Assembly (NCBI GenBank): GCA_037783545.1
Contig: JBBELK010000375.1
Span: 1,240,001-1,304,000, forward strand
Reading direction: 5' to 3'
DNA from: Henricia sp. BOLD:AAB3569
Taxonomy: Eukaryota > Echinodermata > Asteroidea > Spinulosida > Echinasteridae
Length of the DNA: 64,000 bases
The notes under the pieces were generated by a model. It did no database searches and was not told the origin of the DNA. It saw nothing but the letters and a program-made list of their open reading frames with translations. The position numbers were made by a program, and so were the translations under genes. Shown here in pieces: positions 22,762 through 33,486 of this stretch; position 1 is the first letter of the stretch; every line of letters begins with the position of its first letter.

Positions 22762-22998
22762 GAGGACATATACGGCACGGGGTTACGTAGACCCAACAAA
22801 GTACGCTTCAACACACGAGTGCTAAACAAGAACGTCACGCCTGAGCAGGTTTATACAGCAATGAAAAGGGAACTGGCACCAGTTGCGACCATCAAGTGCA
22901 TTGCTGATTTAGGAAACTCTTGGTACAACGTAACAGCCATGGTTAGCACAGCACGCCGTAGAAACAGGACTTTGTACGTCCCCTACGCGCATGCGTAA
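22762..22998 (+). CDS. Coding-like fragment, unknown (ORF1/gag-like?)
   Basis: An open stretch of 79 codons ending in TAA at 22996-22998, without an early ATG. It reads like real protein: KVRFNTRVLNKNVTPEQV, then MKRELAPVATIKCIAD, then SWYNVT. The alternation of a short basic strand, a helix and an ATIKCI-type strand ending in WYNVT recalls the small RNA-binding domain in some LINE ORF1 or gag-like proteins. That comparison is from memory. GTACAG just before it could be a splice acceptor. It begins exactly where the antisense LINE begins, so the LINE may have cut off its start. Confidence 0.4.
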   Translation, partial: EDIYGTGLRRPNKVRFNTRVLNKNVTPEQVYTAMKRELAPVATIKCIADLGNSWYNVTAMVSTARRRNRTLYVPYAHA

Positions 22999-24562
22999 TT
23001 ATCCACGGGTCCTCCAGCACTTCCATCACTTGATGGTACTTGTCTATAGTGGCGACTCTCGGGACCGTAAAAGAAGTGGCCACTATAAAGAGGTGGCATC
23101 TTTATAGAGGTTGCTTAAGCATTATACACATGGCATTTGGGACCAAAGGTGGGTGGCCACTAAATGCAGGTGGTCTGTTTATCAATGTGGCCTTAAAGTT
23201 GATTGCCCGTGTTTCGGTGAAAGGATTACAAAAAATTAATTTACACAAGCGAACGCATTTAGAAAGCTTACGTGTCTCTGTAACGAAAAATATCAAAAAA
23301 TTGAATTTCCGACGTCGGGAATTGGAGATACAAGCCTTTTTCTTGAAACGTGCTTCACATGTTGTACATGTGCGCGTACGCTCATATGTACATAGTATGT
23401 GTACAATGTACACATGTACGCGCACATCATAACCCTGATTTACGTCATAACCCTGTCGATTAAATGACCTGCCAGCCATTTAATCATTTCTTGTTTTTAA
23501 TCGACTGGCATTAATCCTAGACGGGTTTATACGTTCTTGGTACCAAAGAAAAGCTGATAACTTTTTATATTCTAGAAAAATACCTATTTAACTTTAAACA
23601 AAATATTGTACGCCCAAACACGGGCAGTGCAACTTTAATAGCAGGTTTCACTTAAACTATTCAAACTGACCGTTCTTTTGAATCCAGATCCTTCTCCATT
23701 AACCATGACATAGTCAAGCGTATAAGGAACGAATTGGAAGGAATTTACAAGTATGACATCACCTAAGGCCTCATGTACAAAATGTAGTACGACATTTGAG
23801 GGTCCCCTCCAGGTGAAATCTTCATTATTTTCCCTGCCAATTTCTGTTTGTATTTAAATCTGCACTGTACTGATGGCTAAAAAGTATTTTAAAGTAATTT
23901 TTGTTTAGTGATGTCCGACCTGTGAATTCTTACCCACGAATCACGATATTCAGAGAGCCATTGTATATGCTATAGCATTGTAGGTGTGGCAACGCTGGCC
24001 CAGATTTAGCCCAGGTTGGACGTCCTTGTCTCATTGCATTAATTTACGAAGGACGTCCCTAGGTTACTAAATCTCGACATAAGACGACTGACATGTACAG
24101 TTTTTAAGCTTTTAACCTTCTATGAGTATGAACGTCATACATTATCATTTGTGTCCTCATCTGCAAAAAAAAACTTTCATAAAAATATGCTAATATCTTA
24201 AAGCACAACCTAAAGTTGAATTCCTGGCCAAGGTGCCGTCGATCATAAAGTTCGGAATGATACAAATAAGTGTGCTCACACACAAGTTTTAAAACAGCTT
24301 TGTTAATTTTCTAAAGAAAAGTGCCATTTTGGACAGAGATACATTTTGTTTGGTTTTTCTTGCTAACTAGTGAAGTAAAATGTTCAGTAATTGCAAGGTC
24401 TTTAACGGTCAACATGAGGAAAATGTTTCGCTGAGTGCGTGTGCGTTGACAATTTTTTTGTTAAACTAAAAACGCGTTTTTAACAACCAAATGTTTGTTT
24501 TCTGCCTAAACAGCCTGTGACCCTCAAAATACAGCTTGGTAACCGCCATTTTGGGGTTCAGC
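22999..24562. other. No gene recognised; small repeats
   Basis: At 23050-23200, GGCCACTATAAAGAGGTGGC and related wording repeat imperfectly (GTGGCCACT, AGGTGGTCTGT), a degenerate tandem repeat. At 23355-23420, ACATGTGCGCGTACG and its inverse form an inverted repeat around GTACATAGTATGTGTAC. The remainder is AT-rich without exons I can support. Confidence 0.45.
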
Positions 24563-24635
24563 ACCTACTAAAGTGTGACGTCGGTTTCTAAGGTAATTGG
24601 GTCCAAACATTCGCTGGTAATCTGAAACGTCCATA

Positions 24636-25710
24636 GACTATGTAAGTTGACCTCGCGAACGTACGAGACCGCGCGAGACCACTGTTATTTCCGGGCAGCG
24701 ATATTTTTTTCCGTACCACATATTCGCTATGGGGCCTCATCGAGGTGTCCGATTGGTGCATTGTAAATGAATATTCATATTATTCTATATAGCGCCTTCA
24801 ACAGTCGAGTCGTTTGGTAGTCTAGTGGTTAAGACGTAGTACTATCAATCGAGGGATTGCAGGTTCGAATCTCCTCGAGTCGTATTAATTTTTTTCACTA
24901 TTAATTGAGGAAAGAGTGTGGTATGGTGTTGGGTTATGTTGAGGTAGTTATCGACTTATGCATAGGGGTTAAACCAATCAGAAGCAATGTTCGCTAAACA
25001 GCGGTACGGACAAAATATCGCTTCCGGGCACAAGACCCTATCTCTTCAACGCACGTCGCGAGCGAAATTCTTGGATTATTTTGTTTACGCAGGTTTTTGT
25101 AAACTCAGACGGCCCAAAACGCGTATCTCTAAATAAAATCTTGCATTCCAATTGATAAAGTGGGGTATATAATCAAAAATAAGCAATCGAAATGTAAAAA
25201 TTCACGATCTTTTCTAAGCCGACAAGTCAATCTTTGAAGATCGTAAACTACATGCAGCAAAAGATATGCAACACGCACAGCAGCCGACGTACGTAGGCCT
25301 ACAGTGTACATACAGACCTCGCTAGCGATAGGCGAAACGCCATCTACCAAAAGTAGAGCTTGCAGACTTTTTTTTAGAGTGCCCAAGTTCGAAGCATTCA
25401 TTTTCACATGAATCCACACTTGGGTCATCCATTCCAAATTGGATGAAGAATATGCTAGCAGATAAATTTATTCAGGTCACGAAATTTTCTTTAATTTTTA
25501 TCGTTTTTAGAGATAACTATGCATGTATTATATATTGTAAAAAAAACATTTTAGTTACCCGAATCACTTTCGGCTCGGTTGTATACTTAAGATTGGACAG
25601 ACAAATTTATATACAAAAACAAAATCTCGCCCGTGTTATAGGAATAGGCGTTTTAGTTGTGTTGTGCCCGGAAGCTCATATTTGACCTTTGCCGCGAGAC
25701 TTACATAGTC
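24636..25710. mobile_element. 1.1 kb element with GACTATGTAAGT ends, TA flanks
   Basis: Left end TAGACTATGTAAGT with CTCGCG close by. The right end is its inverse, CGCGAGACTTACATAGTCTA. A TA lies on each side, fitting a TA target duplication. The ends resemble those of the MITE it landed in (TAGACTACTAAAGT), so host and guest MITE may share a transposase family. A minus-strand 102-codon frame (25437-25129) has no recognised domain. A tRNA-like stretch is at 24806. Confidence 0.65.
24806..24882 (+). tRNA. tRNA-like sequence with Pol III boxes, probably a remnant
   Basis: GTCTAGTGGTTAAGAC forms a perfect 4-bp D-arm with a box A, and GGTTCGAATCTCC gives a box B. They are about 35 bases apart as in tRNA genes. 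The 77-base span is bounded by CGAGTCG on both sides, which pair with each other except at the centre. A T run (TTTTTTT) follows at about 24890, like a Pol III terminator. The anticodon stem does not pair well and the T stem is weak. I take it for a decayed tRNA or a SINE head, not a working tRNA. Confidence 0.4.
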
Positions 25711-25805
25711 TATTGGTAAAGCGCAGGGACCCAAAAACCATGGCATCACAAAAAGGGTGACGTTTTCACTTTAGTAGTCTATTATAGGGAGAGTTAACAT
25801 GTTAA

Positions 25806-26719
25806 GGCCCTGTCACACCTTGACGTTTTAGCCAGCGTATGCTGACGTATGACAAATTTGGCGAATACGCTGGCGTACGTCGAATAAGTTATTGGTAAGT
25901 TTTGTATAAGTTAAGAGCACGCTGAAACACGCTGGTATACGTCGTAGTAAGGCGAGGTCGTCGAAAAATGTTGTGCATGCACAGAAATTTTTGGCGTATG
26001 CCAGCGTGTGGCTCATAAGTCCCGCATAAGTTGTAGGTAAGTAATACGATCGTTGACACACGTTCACACACGTTACTTGTAAGTTACTCATAAGTCGAAA
26101 TACGTCGAGATAATGTCTAGCGTACCCAAAACTTATTTCTAACCTATGAGTAACGTGCTTTGAACCTATGTCGAACTTATCTCCAACGCATATTGAGGTA
26201 TGTATACGTATTCGACGTGTTCAGTACGACCACAGAACTTACTGAACGTGTTTCTAACTTACAGCTACCGTATAATGGCGTATTGGCAGCGTTTATGGTA
26301 ATTGGTATATACAAATGGGGTTGACAGGAGGAACACGTCAGTACTCCTCAAGACTCCATGGTCTAGTGCGGTTATAATTTGAATCGTCGAGCGGCAGCCT
26401 TTATATAGGGTACGACACGTGATCGTCGGCGATACGCTCCGCGTGCTGTGCATAAGTTAGACTATCGTTCGGCATAAGTTGTGAACGCCGGCAACACGCT
26501 AAGCATTCGTTGGTATTTGTTGGTATAAGTTATCTAAACGTTATGGAAACGTTCTATGTAAGTTACTACTACGGTATGTATACGTCCAACTCGTTATAAA
26601 TACGCTTTGTATACGCTCAAAATTGAAAAAAACATCGATAGTTCAGCGTATGCCAGCGTTTTAGAGAAATTTCCATACGTCAGCATACGCTGGCTAAAAC
26701 GTAAAGGTGTGACAGGGCC
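25806..26719. mobile_element. 914-bp MITE, TTAA-type, GGCCCTGTCACACC ends
   Basis: Left end GGCCCTGTCACACCTTGACG then TTTTAGCCAGCGTATGC; the right end is its inverse over about 50 bases with very few differences. It is flanked by TTAA (25802-25805) and TTTA (26720-26723), fitting a TTAA duplication with one change, as in Kolobok or piggyBac groups. The interior is built from degenerate short words (ATAAGTT, CGTATACGT, CGCTGG) and has no transposase. Confidence 0.75.
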
Positions 26720-26723
26720 TTTA

Positions 26724-27197
26724 CCAACTTTCCTCTTGTTGTCTGGATTTCAGGAAAAGAAAATCGCCAATTTCACCAGTCATCATTATAAGGGCGAAAG
26801 AATGCCCGTGTATCAATATATACTATAGACCGTATAGCTGCTATCTTTTGGGGCCACTTTTGATCATTAATTTGATCAAAAATTAATGTAAGCACAAAAT
26901 GTCCAACCATCATAGATCAAAGAAATTTACCCATGATGAGATGACGGCCAGCTTTTCGACGGGATCTATAAACACATTGCATGCCTTTCATTTTTAGACT
27001 CGTTGTTTTCATTTCAGGAACATTTATTTCAATGTTGTCATTTATCACAATAAATACAAACAATACATATTGCATAATATTGATATGTTGAACCGAAATA
27101 ATGTGTACAAAGCAGTAGCAATTATAGTGTAATTTGAGCAAGAAAATTAAAAACAATGGACAACATCTAGGGGCCGCGGCCGGCCGCCGCCCCGTGG
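26724..27197. other. No gene recognised
   Basis: AT-rich spacer with AATTAATG and TGATCAAAAATTAATG pairing loosely near 26865-26890, and a GC-rich GGCCGCGGCCGGCCGCCGCC block at about 27170-27195 directly left of the next element. No exon or transposon end is supported. Confidence 0.4.
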
Positions 27198-28158
27198 TTA
27201 TGCTACGTTTACACCATGTCCCCGGCAGTCCCGGCGCCCCGGTTTGGCCAAAACGTACCGTGCCGTGGAACTTTTGTCGTCTTTTTATTACTTTGGCTCG
27301 ACTCGGCCCTAGTTGGACCGGTGTGTTGCGTTCTACCACGGTGCGTTACGTCCCGGTACGGAAAGCGTGGCGCGCCGTGCCGGTTCCGGGCCGCGAGGCG
27401 GACGGCGCGCTACGTTTCAAGCGCCGTTCCACTACGAATGGGTCCACGTCCCAGGCCGGCCTGCTAAGTTCTGATGCGGTGCCTCACGTCCGTCCCGTTC
27501 GTGTCACGTTTGTTGTCCCGGCCCAATACGTTCCCGACGGTGTGCGAGGGTCTGCTGCGGCGACCTGCGACTGAACGTGGCAGCTGTCACGTTTCACGCC
27601 CGGTGGTCACCCGGTGGTCTCCCGGTGAGCCCCGGTGGGTATAAATAGTGCGCTCCACACCTTCATTTTTACTTTGTCCTGGAGCGCGACGCAGTGAGGC
27701 GTAACTGGCCGTGAGCAACAACCGTCACACACCTTGTCGCACCGCAGTTCACCAGGCCGCATTCACACCATGCTGTGGCCGCTACCGTGTCGGGCCCTGG
27801 CAGACCGTGGGGTGCCGGGCTTCCAAACGTGGCGGAGCGCGAGGCACCGGCCGCGATCAGAGGTCCCCGGCACCCCAAGGTGCCACACCCCGGTGAGTCA
27901 AGGCACACTGCGGTCCGTCACGCCCTGTGACGGAGGCCCCGTCCCACTGCGGCCCAGGACGATTCTCATTAGTGCCGGGACTGCCGGGGCAAAATTTTTG
28001 ACAGAGCTGCTCACCGGTCGGTGGCAAGGGTGAGCTACGGTCATTCACGTTTCGCCACCCCGGTCCCCTACGCTCCCCGACGTCCATCCCGGTGCCTCCA
28101 CGGTGCTCCTCTACCGGGGCGCCGGGACTGCCAGGGACATGGTGTAAACGTAGCATAA
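27198..28158. mobile_element. GC-rich 960-bp element with 45-bp inverted ends
   Basis: Left end TTATGCTACGTTTACACC then ATGTCCCCGGCAGTCCCG; the right end is the inverse with one or two differences, ending GTAGCATAA. The interior is strikingly GC- and CpG-rich compared with both flanks and is full of CCGG and CGGTG words. Long open frames in it are by-products of composition. No transposase. If CpG is methylated in this genome, so many intact CpGs argue for a young or unmethylated copy. Confidence 0.75.
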
Positions 28159-28528
28159 GGAATGTCTTTGTTGAAAGAATGCTTTGTTTGGCGAATTCCT
28201 GTGCTTTGTGGGTTGTCCTGGGGGTATCGAAAGCATGGTGTTTCTGTTGGCGTAGTGGATTCTAAGACTGGGCGGGGTAGATTTATAGGGCCATAACTAC
28301 AAAAGGTGTTTTTTTTCAGTTGTACGCGTACAAATCTGCTGAAGTCCGTCTAAAACATCCGCTTAACTGAAGTCGCCAACTACGAAGCAGTTTTATTGTT
28401 ACACGCGGACAAACTAACATGCCCCGTCACGAAACGCCCGTCTTTAACGAACAATGGGAATGGGCATGGGGTAGTTTTCCGGGCATTTAGCGCCATTTTA
28501 AACCAAGTAGTAGACGAAGAAACTTGGC
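28159..28528 (+). other. 5' region of the Harbinger remnant
   Basis: This stretch lies between the GC-rich element and the transposase start. It contains TTTTATTGTTACACGCGG and ends in GAAGAAACTTGGC just before the ATG. It may include the element's 5' untranslated part. I could not find a matching terminal inverted repeat. Confidence 0.3.
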
Positions 28529-29530
28529 ATGGACGCGCTGCAGATTCTGGCCCAACAAGAGGCCAACGAAATTAAAAATGAGAACCGAAGAGGTATGCCG
28601 CGAGTATTTAGATACAGGCGCAATCCTTTGGAGGAGTATGATGCCGCTAGTTTTATTAAACGCTTCCGACTTACCAAAGACACATTCAGTGAGTTGATTC
28701 GGTTTCTGAGACTGGAACTATAGAACATCCAACTCTCTTCCGTCTGTGTTACAGCTATAGCATGCGCTGTGCGTTTCTTTGGATGTGGGTCATTCCAGAT
28801 AGTTGTGGGTGATATATTTAGCATTTCTCAGCAAGCCTGTGGTCAAGCAGTGCATATTTGCAGCTTCGATTTGCATTTCATGTGTTATCCCGAAACTCCG
28901 ATTGATGCAAGGAGGGTAATGCAAGGATTTCAAGAAATGTAAGGTTTCCCCGGCGTCATCGGGGCATCGATGGTACCCATATCCCTATTCGCAATCCAGG
29001 AGGTGCCAACGCACATTTGTTCATGAACAGAAAGGGGTGGTACAGTTTGAACTGTCATCTAGTTTGTGACCACGAGCTTTTTTTCACGAACATAGTTTGC
29101 CGTTGGTATGGATCAGCGCATGATTCGCGAATTTGGGAGGAATCTGCACTAACTCAGCGTTACGCTTATGGCGAGTTGCCAGGAATTCTGCTTGGGGATC
29201 CAGCTTATACATCCAGCTTATACTTGTCGCCAGTTTCTTCTAACTCAGGTCCGTCAAGAGAGGAATAGACTACTAAAGTGAAAACGTCACCCTTTGTGTG
29301 TTGCCATGGTTTTTGGGTCTAAACTAAAACCAGTGAACTGTTTCCCTGCGCTATACCAATGGACGTTCAGATTACCAGCGAATGTTTAGACCCAATTACC
29401 ATGGCAACCGACGTCACACTTTAGTAGTCTATTATGCAGCAGAAAGAAGATACAATAGAGCTCATCGTAGGACACGATCGCTGATCGAGAATGCTTTTGG
29501 GATATGGAAAAGGCGTTTCCTTGTATAGCT
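28529..29530 (+). pseudogene. PIF/Harbinger transposase (HARBI1-like), broken
   Basis: The frame starting MDALQILAQQEANE has NPLEEYDAASFIKRFRLTK, the typical start of HARBI1-like DDE transposases. After an in-frame TAG at 28721-28723 the same frame goes on with TAIACAVRFFGCGSFQIV and VGDIFSISQQACGQ, the helix-turn-helix part. A frame change near 28950 then leads into GIDGTHIPI, MNRKGWYSLN, GSAHDSRIWEES and ILLGDPAYTSS, the catalytic DDE region. A 170-bp MITE (29264-29433) splits the 3' part. Beyond it SLIENAFGIWKRRF is the family C-terminus. The enzyme would cut at TWA targets; this copy cannot make it. Confidence 0.85.
29264..29433. mobile_element. MITE family D, copy 2, inside the Harbinger transposase
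   Basis: Ends AATAGACTACTAAAGTG and its inverse. Inner halves pair too: GGTTTTTGGGTCTAAAC against GTTTAGACCCAATTACC. It is inserted between the DDE region and the C-terminal part of the transposase. Sister copies are at 24563, 35854 and 38585. Confidence 0.85.
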
Positions 29531-30425
29531 TTTGGTAATCAGCTGCGATGTACGGTAAGTGTCGGAAACAGTCGAGTCTATTTTGGCAAAAAAAACAAAA
29601 AAAAAAACCTGTGGGGGCGTGGAAGGAGGGAGTGTTGGTCTACCTTTTTCCATTATAAAGGGGAATTATACCAAAGAAAAAGAAACAAAAGACATGTAGT
29701 GAATAAGTGCAACTCGTAAATTATTTTAATGAAAAGAACAAGAAATATTACCTACTTAAAAGCGAATATGAATTTCATATAGAATGGCAATTTTAGCGAT
29801 GCATCGCACTATCCATTTTGTCCGAATACTGGGCAAAGTGTGATGTTTTCAAGTACAAGTTCATATCGCTTATTGCCATCGTGTAAGTCGACTTAGGCGC
29901 GTATAAAGCAAAATGAATTTTCGTTGGTCAAGCACGAGTGAGTAATTTGCATAAGTATTGTGCGTAGGGCACATGCACGAAGTGAGGTGTTGAACAGGCT
30001 TGTTCAAGCGGATCACTGACCGTATTCGTTGCAAGCAAGACGGGCAGCTTGATTTTTATTAAACAGTATTTTGATTATTTTTGTCGATGATCCGGGCGCC
30101 CGGAACCACAATCAGAAGATTTGGCTCATGTTCAAGGAAGTCATACAGGTTACGCTTTAAAAGACAAGAAAACATACAAGTAGGTGGGTTCAAACTATTG
30201 TCGGAACCTGGTAAGTCAAGTTTGTTAGCAGTCTTAACCTATCAATGTGTCATGATCTATACATGTACGTTGTATGTACTCTTACAGTGAAGCTCGGTGT
30301 TCCCCAAACGTAAATTGTATTTACAATGTGCTTTTCTTGCAGGGGCGCGGCGAAATTGAGCGAGGGCGGCAATGAAAATAAATTATTTGCGATTGAGGGA
30401 CGAATTAGATAATTAAAAAACAGCT
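29531..30425. other. No gene recognised
   Basis: Includes a poly(A) stretch at 29587-29608, and otherwise AT-rich DNA that may still belong to the Harbinger element. A GATCCGGGCGCCCGGAACC hairpin is at about 30090. The second Harbinger gene (Myb-like protein) was looked for on both strands and not found. Confidence 0.35.
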
Positions 30426-30560
30426 GGGCTGCGTTCCACTTACGCAACCGATGCCAACATTCGCCACTGGCTACTAGTGATTTTGTGCACGCTTCTATGG
30501 AACTCCGGGTACCAGTTGTTGGCGAACCTTGCAAATGTTCACGTATTTCGAACGCAGCCC
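30426..30560. mobile_element. 135-bp MITE, GGGCTGCGTTC ends
   Basis: GGGCTGCGTTC at left and GAACGCAGCCC at right. The internal TTGGCGAACCTTGCAAATG pairs loosely with ACGCAACCGATGCCAAC. No coding content. Confidence 0.65.
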
Positions 30561-30700
30561 TGATTAAGTAAGGCGCGGATAATAAAACAACGCTTAAAGA
30601 CGTTGCTTAGTAATACGCGTACACGTCCGTTTTACCTAAGTCTAATCTCTAGACGCGCCCAAAGATAAACACCCGTTAGACGCCTTTCGTAGTTATGACC

Positions 30701-30869
30701 CTACATGTTCTACATCCCGCCCTGGCCGTAATACTCCCAAGACTGGCGTACACTTCATTTTGACACGACTGCGTTGTCCGTGTAGGTGAATTCGTCGATT
30801 GGAGGAAAATGAAGATGTGGACGCCAGTCTTGAGAGTATTACGGCCAGGGCGGTATGTAGAACGTGTAG
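30701..30869. repeat. Foldback, about 57-base arms
   Basis: CTACATGTTCTACATCCCG then CCCTGGCCGTAATACTC, and its inverse at 30812-30869. The centre is about 55 bases of unpaired sequence. Nearly perfect pairing indicates a recent foldback MITE. Confidence 0.75.
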
Positions 30870-31933
30870 AGATTTTGATTTTACCCAAATATTGCAATTT
30901 CCTGTAAAATAAAGTTCTACTCAAAGTATCGGCTTTAATAACATCATTTTCATTAAAAAGCCCGATTCTTTCAGCTATCTGGTGCCGTTACAATACGGAA
31001 ATAGATGACCACCTCAATTGATAACATATGCCAAAGCAAAATACAACTACAAAAGCGCTTATTTTTGTTCTACGCAATATATATTTTACATATATTTTAT
31101 AACTTTACTGTGCAAAACATTCTTACTTTTTGTTTTATTTAAAGTGTTTATGAAAAGGAACAAAAAATACCATACACGTTCGCAAGTTGAGACTATACGT
31201 GTACTAATTCTACGGAGCATGACATAAAAAACTCCAAGCATTTTCAAAGCTGCTAAAATCATGTTTCCTCACCTAATTTAAACTTTGAACATTATGTCAT
31301 AATAGGAAGAATTAGTAGCCAACGTGTATGCTAATTCAGTGGCGCACCCAGGATTTGTCGTTGGAGGGGATTGGCTGACAACTTGTCCCACGATGCTTAG
31401 TGCAAAATCCATGAGCCTGCATTTTGTTATGGCCATCCTGTCGATGACGTCACCAATGCTCTTATCCATAGCCCTTTGTATTGACATGACGGCGACGTCT
31501 GTCAAATGTTGGTTGCCCATTTCTTATTTCAGACAAAAAGGAACACTTGGGGTAGTGTCAAGCCCCCGAGGCGCCCTCACCCAGGTGCGCCACTGTGCTA
31601 TAGGGCCTATGTATATACTTATGAAAATACAAAACCCCAAATCACACAAAGTTAAACAAAATCTACATATATTATTGGTTTGAATACAATCGTATCTTAA
31701 AGCACTATCAGCTGTATCAATATCTTATATGGGAAAGGATTGAGAAGTTGATCATGGCTTAAGACCTTGTGTGCAAAACATATGAGACGGGCTGAAAATT
31801 TTCTAGTAAGTGTTTCCTTACAAAATCTTTAATTTTCCCACTCAAAAATGTGGGGTTTTTTTCCATAGAATCTGGGCTCACCGATGCTCGATGAGTCATT
31901 TTATAGAAAAATAAAACTGATTTCTCAACTCTT
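30870..31933. other. No gene recognised; scraps of a dispersed repeat
   Basis: At 31735-31800 the words GAGAAGTTGATCATGGC, GCAAAACATATGAGACGG and GGCTGAAAAT belong to the dispersed repeat also seen at 12729 and 52330. At 31324-31683 there is a + strand frame with VRHCAIGPMYIL-type wording that I do not recognise; parts such as GGATTTGTCGTTGGAGGGG look like a diverged repeat end. Confidence 0.35.
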
Positions 31934-32241
31934 AAGGCGGATACACACTATCACGGAAAAATCACACTTTCGCGCTGCGCTCACCGCATTGCATGAGCCC
32001 CCAATCGCCGATTATTCCAAAATAGAAAATTCCAGTTCTGGTATCTTGGGGCTTCTCTGATACCTCATTGGCTGCGCGTTGGAAATGTCAGCGCACCGCG
32101 GTCAAAGTTCAACACATTTGAACTTTGACCCAGCTCAAAACGTTTTGCGCGTCGCGATAGGCCGCGCACAAGCGGCAAACCAGTTTGTGTACAAACCAAT
32201 GGAACAGTGTGATTTTTCCGCGATAGTGTGAATCCGCCTTT
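31934..32241. mobile_element. MITE family F, copy 1
   Basis: Ends AAGGCGGATACACACTATC, then GGAAAAATCACACT, with the inverse at the right (AGTGTGATTTTTCCGCGA). The whole unit recurs in reverse orientation at 32573-32867. Central words include AGCGCACCGCGGTCAAAG and CGCACAAGCGGCAAACC. Confidence 0.8.
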
Positions 32242-32248
32242 ACCCTTA

Positions 32249-32571
32249 AAGCTAGGTTCATACTTCTCCGCCGAACTCACTCGCCGCACACTCGCCGAGT
32301 GTAGTCGCCGCAGAGTTTTCACGCGATCATGAAAATCCGCTTTGCGCATAGTAGTCGCCGAGGTATAAACGGGCCCTGCGGCGCACTTTGTATGCGCGTT
32401 TTAATTCAGAGCGCGCGCATAGAAACGGGTGGAAACGACCCGTCCGCTCAGATGCGGACTGACCGCGCACTGTTGAACTTGTTTGACCCTACTCGCCGCA
32501 ATTGCGGCGGACAAAATATCCGTTCCGCATGTAGATCGCCGAGCGAGTATGAATTGGGCCTAAAGGCGCGT
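32249..32571. mobile_element. MITE family E, copy 1
   Basis: Starts GCTAGGTTCATACTTCTCCG and ends GAGTATGAATTGGGC. Both halves match the two ends of the 1.2 kb element at 57325-58497, so this is the internally deleted version. It sits between two inverted copies of family F. Confidence 0.8.
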
Positions 32572-32572
32572 T

Positions 32573-32867
32573 CACACTATCGCGGAAAAATCACACTGTT
32601 CCATTGGTTTGTACACAAACTGGTTTGCCGCTTGTGCGCGGCCTATCGCGATGCGCAAAACGTTTTCAGCTGGGTCAAAGTTCAAATTTGTTGAACTTTG
32701 ACCGCGGTGCGCTGACCTTTCCAACGCGCAGCCAGTGAGGTATCAGAGAAGCCCCAAGTTACCAGAGTGGAATTTTCTATTTTGGAATAATCGGCGATTA
32801 GGAACTCATGCAATGCGGTGAGCGCAGCGCGAAAGTGTGAATTTTCCGCGATAGTGTGAACGCCCCT
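32573..32867. mobile_element. MITE family F, copy 2 (reverse)
   Basis: Reverse complement of 31934-32241 with few differences; begins AAGGCGCGTTCACACTATCG. The pair F-E-F makes a 930-bp block that can fold on itself. Confidence 0.8.
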
Positions 32868-32872
32868 ATAGT

Positions 32873-33399
32873 CCGCCGCACACGTGAGGTCGTTTGCTGA
32901 GCAAACGGTCATTCGTGGCCGTTTGCTCAGCACTTGGCTCACGTGTGTGGTGGCTATTTTGCTGCGTTTCTTGCCTCGCGAGGCTGTGAGCCAACAATCT
33001 AACGTGTTTGATTTCTTTTGCCTCGCGTGGCCAAAATCTCCGGGGGTGGTGAGCCAAGTGCTGAGCTAAAATAAATGTAGCTGGCCAATTAAAACCACGC
33101 GCGCGCACGCGAACCCCGCCAAGGTCACCACACTTTAGCAAATGTTTGGTGACCTTAGCAGTGCCCGCGCGCACTGTATTCATATCACGTGGATATGGGG
33201 ATGGTTTTTAATTGGCCAGCTACATTTATTTTAGCTCAGCACTTGGCTCAGCACCCCCGCACACGTGAGATTTTGGCCACGCGAGGCAAAAAAATATCAA
33301 ACAACGCAGCAAAATAGCCACTGCACACGTGAGCCAAGTGCTGAGCAAACGGCCACGAATGACCGTTTGCTCAGCAAACGACCTCACGTGTGTGGCGGG
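32873..33399. repeat. Foldback element, 525 bp
   Basis: CCGCACACGTGAGGTCG then TTTGCTGAGCAAACGG at left, with the inverse at 33320-33399. Inner parts also pair: TAGCTGGCCAATTAAAACC with GGTTTTTAATTGGCCAGC, and TTTTGGCCACGCGAGGC with GCCTCGCGTGGCC. Arms are about 200 bases with indels. Short CACGTG boxes recur five times, which could bind bHLH factors by chance. Confidence 0.75.
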
Positions 33400-33486
33400 C
33401 TTTTTATGCAATAAAATAATCATGTACACTAATCCAATCCAGCTACAGGAGTACTCGTCTTCTACCAAGAAAAAACGGAAAAACAA

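Larger units (their letters stand above)
24563..25784. mobile_element. MITE family D, copy 1, split by another element
   Basis: The outer parts match the 170-bp MITEs at 29264, 35854 and 38585: CTACTAAAGTGTGACGTC at left, and CACTTTAGTAGTCTATT preceded by GGTGACGTTTTC at right. The middle (24636-25710) is a foreign 1.1 kb element. The other copies give the uninterrupted sequence ACGTCCATTGGTA at the break. Confidence 0.75.

Noticed and set aside
24806-24882. A functional tRNA gene
   Set aside because: The D-arm and box B are good, but the anticodon stem does not pair and the T stem is weak, so a remnant is more likely.
27134-28156. Several long open frames on both strands
   Set aside because: They follow from the GC-rich composition of a transposon interior; no domain or codon pattern supports them.
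32884-33486. CACGTG boxes as a bHLH-controlled promoter
   Set aside because: All boxes lie in the arms of a foldback element and are duplicated by its symmetry; no gene start is near.
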